DNA from: Amycolatopsis mongoliensis
Lineage (GTDB): Bacteria > Actinomycetota > Actinomycetes > Mycobacteriales > Pseudonocardiaceae
Length of the DNA: 64,000 bases
Reading direction: 5' to 3'
NCBI RefSeq assembly: GCF_030285665.1
Contig: NZ_CP127295.1
Span: 2,914,001 to 2,978,000, forward strand
Both the position numbers and the translations under genes were made by a program. Position 1 is the stretch's first letter. The number at the start of each line of letters is the position of its first letter. The notes under the pieces are model-generated. The model searched no databases and was not told where the DNA came from. It was given only the letters and a program-made list of their open reading frames with translations. Below are positions 17,607 to 26,325 of the stretch, in pieces.

Positions 17607-17661
17607 CTCGGGTGCCTCCTCGTCGAGAAACGTTCACGCCCTCCTCATGAGCTGGAAGAGC

Positions 17662-17675
17662 GTGACGCCGATCAC
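17662..17675. promoter_or_regulatory. Crp binding site, probable autoregulation
   Basis: GTGACGCCGATCAC has perfect GTGA/TCAC half-sites with 6-nt spacing. The crp -10 TAGACT lies at 17685-17690 on the minus strand, so the site sits near +4 to +17 and bound Crp would repress. Confidence 0.65.
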
Positions 17676-17755
17676 TTGCGCGTCAGTCTAGGGCGTACTC
17701 GCGAGATCGCCTGTCGGACGCGCGCCCGCCAGATGATCTCGTTCGAACGTGGAGC

Positions 17756-18007
17756 CTAACTCCGCACGCGCCGCGCGCGTAGCCTGGCCGCCCGTCCGCC
17801 CAGCCTACGCAGCCGGAACAGCTCCAGTGCGCGGCCGATGCCGTGCCCGTAGAGCGCCCTGACCTCGTTGGGCTGCGCCTGCTCGAGGAACTCTTCGACC
17901 TCGTTCTCCTGCACCGCGACGTGCTTGAGCCGGCTTTCCACGCGCTCCATGAACAGCGCGAAGAACATGATCACCAGGGGGACCAGGATGACGAACCAGA
18001 CAGTCAT
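17756..18007 (-). CDS. Small single-pass membrane protein (Rv3675 position)
   Basis: 83 aa from ATG 18007 (MTVWFVILV). One N-terminal membrane helix (2-20) ends in FALFMERVESRLK. An amphipathic acidic segment (VQENEVEEFLEQ) and a very Arg-rich C-terminus follow. It occupies the position of Rv3675 between crp and nth. It lies divergently from nth. Function unknown. Confidence 0.7.
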   Translation of the reverse strand: MTVWFVILVPLVIMFFALFMERVESRLKHVAVQENEVEEFLEQAQPNEVRALYGHGIGRALELFRLRRLGGRAARLRARRVRS

Positions 18008-18156
18008 GACCGGACCCCGAAACACTCAATGGGAAGCATCTACTCCAGATCCTCGCTCATGGCGGCCGGAAAACTGCGCCGAGGTGGTGCTCTGGCGTGT
18101 CGGTCGTCCACCGGTGCACTGACCGGCTCGTCCGACGGCGCCCGTAGGCTATCGGG

Positions 18157-18918
18157 GTGCCACCTGCCACCACGAACGCCCCCCGTGAGGGCGCTGGTGA
18201 AAGCCGGTTAGCTCTGGTGAGACGCGCCAGGCGGATGAAGCGTTGCCTCGACGACGTGTATCCGGACGCCCACTGTGAGCTCGACTTCACCACTCCGCTG
18301 GAACTGCTGGTCGCGGTCGTGCTGTCCGCGCAGACCACCGACGTCCGGGTGAACCTCGTCACGCCCGCGCTGTTCAAGCGGTACCGGACCGCCGCCGACT
18401 ACGCGGGCGCCGACCGCACCGAGCTGGAGGAGTACCTCCGGAGCACCGGCTTCTACCGGGCCAAGGCGAACTCCGTGATGGGCCTCGGCGCGGCGCTCGT
18501 CGAGCGCTTCGGCGGCGAGGTCCCGGGCAAGCTCGACGACCTCGTCACGCTGCCCGGCGTCGGCCGCAAGACCGCCAACGTCGTGCTCGGCAACGCCTTC
18601 GACGTCCCGGGCATCACCGTCGACACCCACTTCGGCCGGCTGGTCCGGCGCTGGGGCTGGACGGCCGAGGACGACCCGGTCAAGGTCGAGCACGCGGTCG
18701 GCGAGCTGATCCCCCGCAAGGAGTGGACGATGCTCTCGCACCGGGTGATCTTCCACGGCCGGCGCGTCTGCCACGCCAAGAAGCCCGCCTGCGGCGCCTG
18801 CCCGCTGGCCAGGGACTGCCCGTCCTACGGTGCCGGCCCGACCGGGTTCGAAGAAGCCGCGAAGCTCGTCAAGGGTGTCGAAAAGGACCACATCCTGGCG
18901 TTGGCGGCGCCCCGGTGA
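18157..18918 (+). CDS. nth: Endonuclease III
   Basis: 253 aa. HhH-GPD glycosylase: helix-hairpin-helix [14 protein letters not shown] with the catalytic Lys, then [10 protein letters not shown] with the catalytic Asp. The C-terminal [4Fe-4S] loop C-x6-C-x2-C-x5-C is present ([17 protein letters not shown]). It removes oxidised pyrimidines in base-excision repair. The GTG start lies 6 nt after TAGGCT (18145-18150), so the mRNA is probably leaderless. First gene of a four-gene operon with overlapping starts and stops. Confidence 0.95.
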   Translation: MPPATTNAPREGAGESRLALVRRARRMKRCLDDVYPDAHCELDFTTPLELLVAVVLSAQTTDVRVNLVTPALFKRYRTAADYAGADRTELEEYLRSTGFYRAKANSVMGLGAALVERFGGEVPGKLDDLVTLPGVGRKTANVVLGNAFDVPGITVDTHFGRLVRRWGWTAEDDPVKVEHAVGELIPRKEWTMLSHRVIFHGRRVCHAKKPACGACPLARDCPSYGAGPTGFEEAAKLVKGVEKDHILALAAPR

Positions 18919-19523
18919 CGACCGTCACCAAATGGGCGCTGGCCGCCGCCGTGCTGGCGGTGGCGCTCATCGTCGCGCTGCTGCCCCGCGGGGGCGGCGA
19001 CAGCGCCGCGAAGCCGTCCGATGACGCCGCGGCCTTGGCCCCGGCCCGGTCCGCGGCGGCGCTCCAACCGTGCCCCGCGGCCGGTCCCGTGCAGCCGGTG
19101 AAGCAGCTTGAAGGCGTCAAGGCGGACTGCCTCGGCGACGGCGCGAGCGTCGACGTCGGCAAGGCTCTCGCCGGCGCTCCGGTGCTGGTCAACGTGTGGG
19201 CGTCGTGGTGCGAGCCGTGCCGGACCGAGCTGCCGGTGCTCCAGGAGTACGCGAAGCAGCCGGGAGCCGTGCGCGTGCTCGGCGTCCAGGTCCAGAGCCC
19301 GGCGAAGGACGGCTTGAACCTGCTGGCCCAGCTGGGCGTGCACCTACCGTCGGTGTTCGACGGCGACGGGCCGAGCGGGCCCGTCCGGACGGCGCTGAAG
19401 GTGCCGTCGTCGCTGCCGGCGTCCTACCTGGTCACCGCCGCGGGTGAGGTGCGGTTCATCGCGAATCCACGCACGTTCGGCAACACTGACCAGGTGCGCG
19501 CAGCAGTCGAGGGGGCATCGTGA
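18915..19523 (+). CDS. TlpA-like membrane-anchored thioredoxin (Rv3673c-type)
   Basis: 202 aa. N-terminal membrane anchor (about 5-25), then a thioredoxin domain with [17 protein letters not shown] (CxxC = CEPC) and cis-Pro SLPASYLV. Two extra Cys (in PCPAAG and ADCLG) lie before the domain. Extracytoplasmic thiol-disulfide exchange is likely. The GTG overlaps the nth stop and its own stop overlaps the next GTG. Downstream marP encodes a protease with a predicted disulfide, which is a plausible client. Confidence 0.9.
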   Translation: MTTVTKWALAAAVLAVALIVALLPRGGGDSAAKPSDDAAALAPARSAAALQPCPAAGPVQPVKQLEGVKADCLGDGASVDVGKALAGAPVLVNVWASWCEPCRTELPVLQEYAKQPGAVRVLGVQVQSPAKDGLNLLAQLGVHLPSVFDGDGPSGPVRTALKVPSSLPASYLVTAAGEVRFIANPRTFGNTDQVRAAVEGAS

Positions 19524-20218
19524 TCGGACCGCTGGTCGAACCGGAGTCGGTTCCCGAGTGGCTCCGGCCGCTGGTCAAGGTGAGTGCCGAGGTCGACTCG
19601 AAGACGTTCACCCGGTTCAGCCCACCCGAAGCCGCCTACACGCGCGCGGCGGCGGTGCTCATCCTCTTCGGCGAGCGCGAGGCCGACGGCGAGCCCGACG
19701 TCCTGCTGCAACGCCGGGCCGACACGCTGGGCTCGCATGCCGGCCAGGTCGCGTTCCCGGGCGGCGGCGCCGAGGACGGCGACGGCGGCCCGGTCGGCAC
19801 CGCGCTGCGCGAGGCCGAGGAAGAGACCGGAGTCGTCCCGTCCGGCGTCCGGCCGGTCGCCGTGCTGCCCGAGCTTTTCGTCCCGGTCTCCGGCTTCGCC
19901 GTGACGCCGGTGCTGGCGCACTGGGCCGAGCCGTCCCCGGTGCACGCGGTCGATCCGGCCGAGACGGCGTCCGTCGCCCGCGTCGCGATCGCGGACCTGG
20001 TCGACCCGGCCAACCGGTTCATGATCCAGAAGGCCGGCATGCCGTGGAAGGGCCCGGCCTTCGAGGTCGGCGGCCTGTTCGTGTGGGGGTTCACCGCCGG
20101 GTTGCTGTCCGTCCTCCTCGGCCTGGGAGGCTGGGAGCGCGAATGGGACTCGGACGACGTCCGGGACCTCGACGAGGCGCTGGCGGCGTTCCAGGAGCGA
20201 TTGCAGGGCGAGGAGTGA
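19520..20218 (+). CDS. NUDIX hydrolase, CoA-pyrophosphatase type (Rv3672c)
   Basis: 232 aa. PGGGAEDGDGGPVGTALREAEEETGV contains the full NUDIX box in one piece, preceded by the HAGQVAFPGG stretch typical of NudL-type CoA diphosphatases. Third gene of the nth operon, with GTGA overlap to the gene before. The C-terminal WGFTAGLLSVLL is also typical of this subgroup. Confidence 0.88.
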   Translation: MIGPLVEPESVPEWLRPLVKVSAEVDSKTFTRFSPPEAAYTRAAAVLILFGEREADGEPDVLLQRRADTLGSHAGQVAFPGGGAEDGDGGPVGTALREAEEETGVVPSGVRPVAVLPELFVPVSGFAVTPVLAHWAEPSPVHAVDPAETASVARVAIADLVDPANRFMIQKAGMPWKGPAFEVGGLFVWGFTAGLLSVLLGLGGWEREWDSDDVRDLDEALAAFQERLQGEE

Positions 20219-20220
20219 CG

Positions 20221-21405
20221 GTGAACTGGGTCGATGTGCTGGTCTTGCTGCTGGCCGTGCTGGCGGCGGTGTCCGGCGCATACCAGGGCGTGATCGTCGC
20301 GCTGCCGTCGCTCGTCGGCGTCGTGCTCGGCGCGCTCGCCGGGATCAAGCTCGCGCCGGTCGTCGTCTCGTTCTTCGACGACCCGGTCTGGAAGGTCGCC
20401 TTCGCGGTCGCCACCGTGGTGTTCCTGGTCGCCTTCGGCGAGGCGATCGGCGTCTACACCGGGCGGCGGCTCCGCCAGAAGATCAACCCGGACAAGCTGT
20501 CCGGTGTCGACAAGACGCTCGGCGCGGTCGTGCAGGCCCTCGTCGTCTTCGTCGTGGCGTGGCTGATCGCGACGCCGCTGACGACCGTGTCCGGCCTGCC
20601 CGGGCTGGCCAAGGCGATCAACGGCTCGGTGGTGCTCGGCAAGGTCAACGACGCCATGCCGGAAGCCGCGCAGGGCTTCCCGAGCCAGCTGCGCAAGCTG
20701 CTCGACGCGTCCGGCTTCCCGTCCATCGTCGACCCCTTCCAGAAGGCCCCGACGGCGGACACCTCGCCGCCGGACCCGGCGTTGCAGAGCAGCGGGATCG
20801 TCCAGCAGCTGCACGGCAGCGTCGTCAAGATCCGCGGCAGCGCCAGCTCGTGCTCGCGGTCGCTGGAAGGCAGCGGCTTCGTGATCGCACCGCAGCGGGT
20901 GATGACGAACGCGCACGTCGTGGCCGGCACCGACACCGTCGGCATCGAGACGACCCAGGGCGACTACCCGGCGCGCGTCGTGTACTTCGACCCGGAGGTC
21001 GACATCGCGGTGCTCGCCGTGCCGCGGCTGCGCGCCCCGGCCCTGCAGTTCGCGGCGGAGACCGCGCGGGCGGGCGACAGCGCGATCGTGCTCGGCTACC
21101 CGCTCGACGGCCCGTACCGGGCGACGCCGGCGCGCGTGCGCGGCCGCATCAACCTGCGCGGCCCGGACATCTACGACGCCAACACCGTCCAGCGGGACGT
21201 CTTCACGGTCCGCGCGGAGATCCGCAGCGGCAACTCGGGCGGCCCGATGGTGACCCCGGACGGTCAGGTCATCGGCGTCGTGTTCGGCGCGGCGGTCGAG
21301 GACCCGGAGACGGGCTTCACGCTCACGGCCGAGCAGGTGCGGGCCGAGGTCGACGCGGCGCCGTCGCAGTCGGCGAACGTGTCCACCGGCTCCTGCGCCG
21401 CTTAA
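20221..21405 (+). CDS. marP: Membrane-anchored periplasmic serine protease MarP
   Basis: 394 aa. Four N-terminal helices (about 4-25, 30-48, 60-80, 100-125; CvpA-like) are followed by a trypsin-fold domain with H232 (TNAHVV), D261 (EVDIAVL) and S339 (GNSGGP). C211 and C392 correspond to the disulfide of the M. tuberculosis enzyme. That protease supports acid and oxidative-stress resistance. GTG 20221 is chosen because AGGAG ends 5 nt upstream; GTG 20215, overlapping the previous stop, is the alternative. Last gene of the operon. Confidence 0.93.
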   Translation: MNWVDVLVLLLAVLAAVSGAYQGVIVALPSLVGVVLGALAGIKLAPVVVSFFDDPVWKVAFAVATVVFLVAFGEAIGVYTGRRLRQKINPDKLSGVDKTLGAVVQALVVFVVAWLIATPLTTVSGLPGLAKAINGSVVLGKVNDAMPEAAQGFPSQLRKLLDASGFPSIVDPFQKAPTADTSPPDPALQSSGIVQQLHGSVVKIRGSASSCSRSLEGSGFVIAPQRVMTNAHVVAGTDTVGIETTQGDYPARVVYFDPEVDIAVLAVPRLRAPALQFAAETARAGDSAIVLGYPLDGPYRATPARVRGRINLRGPDIYDANTVQRDVFTVRAEIRSGNSGGPMVTPDGQVIGVVFGAAVEDPETGFTLTAEQVRAEVDAAPSQSANVSTGSCAA

Positions 21406-22286
21406 CGCCCGTAGCGCAGCGCGAGGCCGTCCAGCAGCGCCCGCATGCCCGACTCGAAGATGTCGTCCAGGACGAGGTCGTAGCCGGTCTCCTCGAGCTC
21501 CCGGAGCATCTTCGTGAACACCGGCCTGCCGCTGGTCATCGGCGCCATCAAGGGCGTCTGGCGGTCCATCCACTGCTCCTCGGAGAGCCCGGACGCGGCG
21601 AGCGCGTGCTGCTCGCGTTCGAGGTGGATCGCGATGCCCTGGACGTAGCTGAAGAACAGCACGTGCAGGTCGCACAGCGTCGCCGCGTCGACGCCCAGCT
21701 CGGAAAGCGCCGACAGCGCCCACTCGGCGTGGATGCCGAGGTTGCGCAGCGGCAACGGGCGGGTGATCGGCGCGAGCTGGGCCAGCCACGGGTGCCGGCG
21801 GTAGAGCGACCAGAGCGTCCGGCCGCCGAGCGTCAGCCGCTCGCGCCAGCCGGGCGGCGGAGTCCCGGGATAGCCGCGCTCGCCGTACGCCGCGTCGGCC
21901 ATCAGCAGCACCAGCTCGTCCTTGCCGGTGACGTACCGGTACGGCGCCATGGCCGCGGCGCCGAGGCGGGCCGCGACCCCACGCATCGAGAGCGCGGCCA
22001 GCCCTTCCGCGTCGGCGATGTCGATCGCCGTGCGCACGATCCGTTCGCGGGACAGCGCCTGCTGGCTGCCGCCGCGGCGCTCACGGGCGGCGACGACCGT
22101 GCCGGACCGCGGCTCCGCCCGCACCAGTCCTTCCTGGCTCAGCAGGGCGAGTGCCTTGGCCGCGGTCGCCATCGCCACGCCGTGGTCGGCCGCGAGCCGC
22201 CGGGTCGAGGGCACCCGCGCACCCGGCGGAAGGTCGCCGCGCACGATCCGGCCGCGCAGCTCTTCGGCGATGACCACGTACTTCAC
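21402..22286 (-). CDS. Chimeric GntR-TetR family transcriptional regulator
   Basis: 294 aa from GTG 22286, with AGGAG 5 nt upstream. Residues ~1-70 form a GntR winged HTH (VIAEELRGRIVRGDLPPGAR, then VPSTRRLAADHGVAMATAAKAL). From ~80 a TetR HTH follows (RERIVRTAIDIADAEGLAALSMRGVAARLG, then YRYV), with a TetR C-terminal ligand domain. Two DNA-binding domains in one chain. It is divergent from a monooxygenase gene with a shared operator-like repeat, so it probably controls that gene. It overlaps the convergent marP end by 4 nt. Confidence 0.85.
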   Translation of the reverse strand: MKYVVIAEELRGRIVRGDLPPGARVPSTRRLAADHGVAMATAAKALALLSQEGLVRAEPRSGTVVAARERRGGSQQALSRERIVRTAIDIADAEGLAALSMRGVAARLGAAAMAPYRYVTGKDELVLLMADAAYGERGYPGTPPPGWRERLTLGGRTLWSLYRRHPWLAQLAPITRPLPLRNLGIHAEWALSALSELGVDAATLCDLHVLFFSYVQGIAIHLEREQHALAASGLSEEQWMDRQTPLMAPMTSGRPVFTKMLRELEETGYDLVLDDIFESGMRALLDGLALRYGR

Positions 22287-22299
22287 GACCACTCCTGAC

Positions 22300-22325
22300 C
22301 TAGTGCAGTTGGTCATCTGTACTAG
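22300..22325. promoter_or_regulatory. Operator candidate CTAGTGCAG-N8-CTGTACTAG
   Basis: Inverted repeat with 9-bp arms (one mismatch) in the 107-bp gap between the divergent regulator and monooxygenase genes. Confidence 0.55.
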
Positions 22326-22393
22326 CACAGATTTGGCCATGAACTGCTGAAACTCCACTGTGGTGTGCACAAGCGTACGACTCTGGAGGGAAC

Positions 22394-23482
22394 ATGCGAA
22401 ACGTCCTGATCTCGGGTGCCGGTGTCGCCGGCGGCACCCTGGCCTGGTTCCTGGCCCGGGCGGGCTGGGCCGTGACCGTGGTGGAGCGCGCGCCCGGCCC
22501 GCGCACCGGTGGCCAGGCGATCGACGTGCGCGGTGTCGCGCTCGACGTCGTCGACCGGATGGGCCTGGGTGAGCGGATGCGCGCGGTGCGGACCCGCATG
22601 CGCGGGATGTCCATGGTGGACGGTGCCGGGCAGGAGCTGTTCCGGTCCGAGGAGTTCACCTACAGCAGCGGCCGGCTGGACAGCGACGACTTCGAGATCC
22701 TGCGCGACGACGTCGTCGCGATCCTGCACGAGGCGACCGACGCCGAGTACGTCTTCGGCGACTCGGTCACGGCGGTGACGGAGGAGGCGCACGGCGTGCG
22801 CGTCGAGTTCGAGCGCGGCGGCTTCCGGACGTTCGACCTGGTCGTCGGCGCGGACGGCCTGCACTCGGCGGTCCGGCGGCTGGCCTTCGGGCCGGAAGAG
22901 GAGTTCACCCGCCACCTCGGCCAGTACCTGGCGATCTTCCCGGCGCCGAACTTCCTGGGCCTCGAGGACTGGCAGGTCTGGTTCCGGCACGAGGAGACCG
23001 GCGGGGCGATCTACCCGGTCCGGGACAACACCGAGCTGCGCGTCACCCTCGGCTTCGGCTCGGACCCGCTGCCCCGCCACGACCTCAAAGGCCAGAAACG
23101 GCTGATCGCCGAGCGGCTGGCCGGGGTCGGCTGGGAGGTGCCGAAGCTCTTGGAGGCGATGGCCGCCGCGGACGTCTTCTACTTCGACGCGATGGCGCAG
23201 ATCCACCTGGACCGATGGTCGGCGGGCCGGGTCGTGCTGCTCGGCGACGCGGGCTACTGCGCTTCGGCGTTGTCCGGACAGGGAACGAGCCTCGCCCTGG
23301 TCGGTGCGTACGTCCTCGCCCAGGAGCTGGGCCGCGCGGAGTACGAAGCGGCCTTCGCGGCTTACGAGCGCCGGATGCGGCCGTTCGTCGCGCTCAACCA
23401 GGCGCTGGCCACGGAGAACCCGACGGGCGGCCCGGCGGAGGAGTCGATCGAGCGGGCGAAGAACGCCATCGATCTCAGCTGA
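22394..23482 (+). CDS. FAD-dependent monooxygenase
   Basis: 362 aa. N-terminal Rossmann GAGVAGGTLAWFLARAG with ERAP acidic end, RTGGQAID, middle DG motif VVGADGLHSAVRR, and FAD motif LLGDAGYCASALSGQGTSLA. PHBH-fold class A hydroxylase. Such genes beside TetR-type regulators are often drug- or aromatic-inactivating. RBS GGAGGG is 6 nt before the ATG. It overlaps the convergent ephE end by 8 nt. Substrate unknown. Confidence 0.88.
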   Translation: MRNVLISGAGVAGGTLAWFLARAGWAVTVVERAPGPRTGGQAIDVRGVALDVVDRMGLGERMRAVRTRMRGMSMVDGAGQELFRSEEFTYSSGRLDSDDFEILRDDVVAILHEATDAEYVFGDSVTAVTEEAHGVRVEFERGGFRTFDLVVGADGLHSAVRRLAFGPEEEFTRHLGQYLAIFPAPNFLGLEDWQVWFRHEETGGAIYPVRDNTELRVTLGFGSDPLPRHDLKGQKRLIAERLAGVGWEVPKLLEAMAAADVFYFDAMAQIHLDRWSAGRVVLLGDAGYCASALSGQGTSLALVGAYVLAQELGRAEYEAAFAAYERRMRPFVALNQALATENPTGGPAEESIERAKNAIDLS

Positions 23483-24395
23483 GGAAGTCGGCGAGGGCCG
23501 CCGAGGTGCGCTCCGGCGCCTCGAGGTGGGGGAAGTGCCCGACGCCCGGCCAGAGCTCCGGCTCGGCGTGCGGGCCCGCCCAGCGCACCGACGACGTCGC
23601 CGTCTCGGGCAGGATGCAGGTGTCGTCGGCGCCGTGCAACTGCAGTGTCGGCGCCGTGATCCGGGCGCCGACGGCGTCGGTGAACCGGCGGCCTTCGCCC
23701 CGGAACTGAGCGCGGAACGCCCAGCGGTAGTACTCGAGCGCGCTGTGCGCGACCCCGGGCACGAGCATCGCCTGCCGGAAGGTCCCGACGCTGTCGGTGA
23801 AGTCCGATGTGGACTGCCAGCGGCTCCCGGCCCAGCCGGCGAACAGGTCCTGCACGGCCTGGGCGTCGTTCTTCACGAGCCACTTCTCCGGCGCCATCGG
23901 CAACTGGAAGCGGAACAGGTGCCCGGCCGCGCGGCCCTGTCCGTGCCACGGGCGGGCCGCCGACGATCGCAGGGCCAGGGGGTGGGCGGCACCGATCGCC
24001 GTCACCGACGACACGAGCCGGGGGTGCAGGGACGCGACCGTCCAGGCGAGCATGCCGCCCCACGCGTGCCCGACGAGGTGCGCCCGGCGCGCGCCGAGCG
24101 ACTTGATCAGGCCACCGACGTCCCCGGCGAGCGTCCAAGCGTCGTAGCCGCGCGGCGGCTTGTCCGAGTCGCCGTAGCCGCGCAGGTCGACGGCGACGGC
24201 ACGGAACCCGGCATCGGCCAGTGCCCGCAGCTGGTGGTGCCAGGTCCACCAGAACTCGGCGAACCCGTGCAGCAGCACCACGACGGGCCCCTCGCCGAGC
24301 TCGGCGACGTGCAGCCGGATGCCGTTCGCGGACACGTCGCGATGAGCCCACGGGCCGTCGAGCCGGACGCTCGACGGGTCGGGGGACGCGGGCAC
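23475..24395 (-). CDS. ephE: Alpha/beta hydrolase, EphE-like; nucleophile position is Ala
   Basis: 306 aa alpha/beta hydrolase. HGFAEFWWTWHHQ near the N-terminus, then DLRGYGDSDKPPRGYD and a C-terminal VGHFPHLEAPE with the usual His. The nucleophile elbow reads VGHAWGGM, so residue 111 is Ala where epoxide hydrolases have Asp. The codon is GCG in the given sequence. Either chemistry uses another residue or the protein is a pseudoenzyme. The GTG follows the holin-like gene's stop by 4 nt, so the two are coupled. Position matches Rv3670 (annotated ephE). Confidence 0.8.
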   Translation of the reverse strand: MPASPDPSSVRLDGPWAHRDVSANGIRLHVAELGEGPVVVLLHGFAEFWWTWHHQLRALADAGFRAVAVDLRGYGDSDKPPRGYDAWTLAGDVGGLIKSLGARRAHLVGHAWGGMLAWTVASLHPRLVSSVTAIGAAHPLALRSSAARPWHGQGRAAGHLFRFQLPMAPEKWLVKNDAQAVQDLFAGWAGSRWQSTSDFTDSVGTFRQAMLVPGVAHSALEYYRWAFRAQFRGEGRRFTDAVGARITAPTLQLHGADDTCILPETATSSVRWAGPHAEPELWPGVGHFPHLEAPERTSAALADFLS

Positions 24396-24399
24396 CGCC

Positions 24400-24900
24400 T
24401 CAGTCGCGCGTGGTGGTCAGGTCGGCGTCGGGCGCCTTCTGCGGCTTCAGCGCGGCGGCGGTCTCCTTGACGCTGGCGATCGTCCGCTCCGGTGCCTTGA
24501 ACTTCTTCACCTTGCGGTAGCCGAGGAACCCGGCCGCGACCGCGACCAGCAGCATCACGACGAAGACGATGCCGAACGCGCCCCAGCGGTGGAGGGACCG
24601 GAACCAGTCAGCGAAGCCTTCGGCCAGAAAGAAAAAGAAGAAGAACGAGCTGTACAGGAGGACGGTCAGCGCGATCAGGAAGTAGACGGCCCCCTTGAGG
24701 CCCTTCTTCACCTCCCCGACGAGCTCGGACTTCGCCAGCTCCATCTCGGCCCTGACCAGGGTCGAGATGTGCTGGGTCGCGTCGCCGACGAGCCTGCCGA
24801 TCGACTGGTCGCCGGGGACGTCGGTGTCGGAGGACAGCGGGAGGTAAGGCACGGCCCCCACGCCGTCGGGGCCGGTGCGTTCGTGCTTGGGGCTGCTCAC
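24400..24900 (-). CDS. Holin-like (DUF1469) membrane protein, Rv3669-type
   Basis: 166 aa from GTG 24900. An N-terminal cytoplasmic part with an amphipathic helix (STLVRAEMELAKSELVGEVK) is followed by two membrane helices, about 75-95 with a run of Phe, and 108-132. The C-terminal tail is Lys-rich. The pattern fits the Phage_holin_3_6/DUF1469 family found widely in actinobacteria, where the function is not settled. It is coupled to ephE downstream. Confidence 0.78.
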   Translation of the reverse strand: MSSPKHERTGPDGVGAVPYLPLSSDTDVPGDQSIGRLVGDATQHISTLVRAEMELAKSELVGEVKKGLKGAVYFLIALTVLLYSSFFFFFFLAEGFADWFRSLHRWGAFGIVFVVMLLVAVAAGFLGYRKVKKFKAPERTIASVKETAAALKPQKAPDADLTTTRD

Positions 24901-24959
24901 CGGGTCATCGTGCCATGACGCCTCGGAGCGGGCGCGGCGGACTAGCCGAGTGTCGGCGA

Positions 24960-26138
24960 TCAATCCGCTTCCGCGTGCACCTTGCTTCGACGCAGGAGCA
25001 GCACGGCGGCGAGCAGGGACGCCAGCCCGGACGCGATCAGCACCGCCGCCTTCGCCAGTTCGCTCGTTTCCGCCGGCAGCGCGAGGTCCGCGATCAGCAG
25101 GCTCACCGTGAACCCGACCCCGCCGAGCAGCGACAACGCGCCGAGGTCGCGCCAGCCCATGCCCCGGGGCTTGTCCGCCACCTTGAGCTTCACCGCGAGC
25201 AAGCTCGCGCCGAAGATCCCCACGACCTTGCCACCGAGCAGCCCGGCGAGCACCGCGAGCGGCAACGCCGTCGTGAAGACCGCGCCCAGCGAATCGCCGG
25301 TGACCGAGATCCCGGCCGCGAACAGCGCGAACACGGGTACGGCCACCGCCGCCGACCACGGCTGGAGCCGGTGCTCGAGCCGCAGGGCCGGGGCTTCGCC
25401 CTCACCTTCGTCGGCGCGGACGCGGGTGAGCAGGCCCAGCGCGACGCCGGCGATCGTCGCGTGGACGCCCGCCGAGTGCACCGCGACCCAGGTGATCAGC
25501 GCGAGCGGCACGTACAGCCACGGCGTCCGAACCCGGCGGTGCTGCAGGAAGGCGTACAGCGCGAGCGCGGCGACGGCGACGCCGACCGCGACCAGGTCGA
25601 AGCCGGTGGTGAACAGCACCGCGATGACGATGATCGCGCCGAGGTCGTCCACCACGGCCAGCGACAGCAGGAACACCCGGGCGCTCGAGGGCAGGTTCGA
25701 CGCGGTCAGCGCCAGCACGCCGAGCGCGAACGCGATGTCCGTCGCGACCGGGATCGCCCAGGCACGGTCGATGCCCGGCGTCCCCCAGCCGACGGCCAGC
25801 GCGACGACCGCGGGCACGACCATGCCGCCGATCGCGGCCACGACCGGCAGCACCGCCTGCTTGAACCGGGACAGCTCGCCGATGACGAGCTCACGCTTGA
25901 GCTCCAGTCCGGCGACGAAGAAGAACAGTGCGAGCAAGCCGTCCTTCGCCCAGTCACCGAGGGTGAGGTTCAGGTGCAGGAATTCGGGACCGAGCCGGAA
26001 GTCCCGCAGCGCGTGGTAGGAATCCCGCAGCGGCGAGTTGGCCCAGATCAAGGCGACGGCGGTCGCTGCCAGCAGGATGATCCCACCGGTGGTTTCGGTG
26101 CGCAGGTAGCGCGCGAACTCGGTCAACGGGCGGGGCAC
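24960..26138 (-). CDS. nhaA: Na+/H+ antiporter NhaA
   Basis: 392 aa, 11-12 membrane helices. Family motifs are clear: GGIILLAATAVALIWANS, FFFVAGLELKRELV, PVATDIAFALG (equivalent of E. coli D133) and LAVVDDLGAI (equivalents of D163/D164). It exchanges cytoplasmic Na+ for H+ and helps pH and salt tolerance. The GTG start has CAGGAGC 4 nt upstream. C-terminal tail is short and basic. Confidence 0.95.
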   Translation of the reverse strand: MPRPLTEFARYLRTETTGGIILLAATAVALIWANSPLRDSYHALRDFRLGPEFLHLNLTLGDWAKDGLLALFFFVAGLELKRELVIGELSRFKQAVLPVVAAIGGMVVPAVVALAVGWGTPGIDRAWAIPVATDIAFALGVLALTASNLPSSARVFLLSLAVVDDLGAIIVIAVLFTTGFDLVAVGVAVAALALYAFLQHRRVRTPWLYVPLALITWVAVHSAGVHATIAGVALGLLTRVRADEGEGEAPALRLEHRLQPWSAAVAVPVFALFAAGISVTGDSLGAVFTTALPLAVLAGLLGGKVVGIFGASLLAVKLKVADKPRGMGWRDLGALSLLGGVGFTVSLLIADLALPAETSELAKAAVLIASGLASLLAAVLLLRRSKVHAEAD

Positions 26139-26325
26139 GGCAGCTCCTGGGGTCGATGGTCACTCTTGCCGACCAGACTTCCCGGCGCACCTTGACGGTA
26201 TTTTAATCCCTCTTCGTCACGGATCGTTATGGCGGTCACCACAGGTGGTACCGGTGGTGAAGTAACTCGTTGTGCTCATAGCATGCGAAGCGACAACGAA
26301 GTCCGAGACAAAGGAAGACAGAGTT

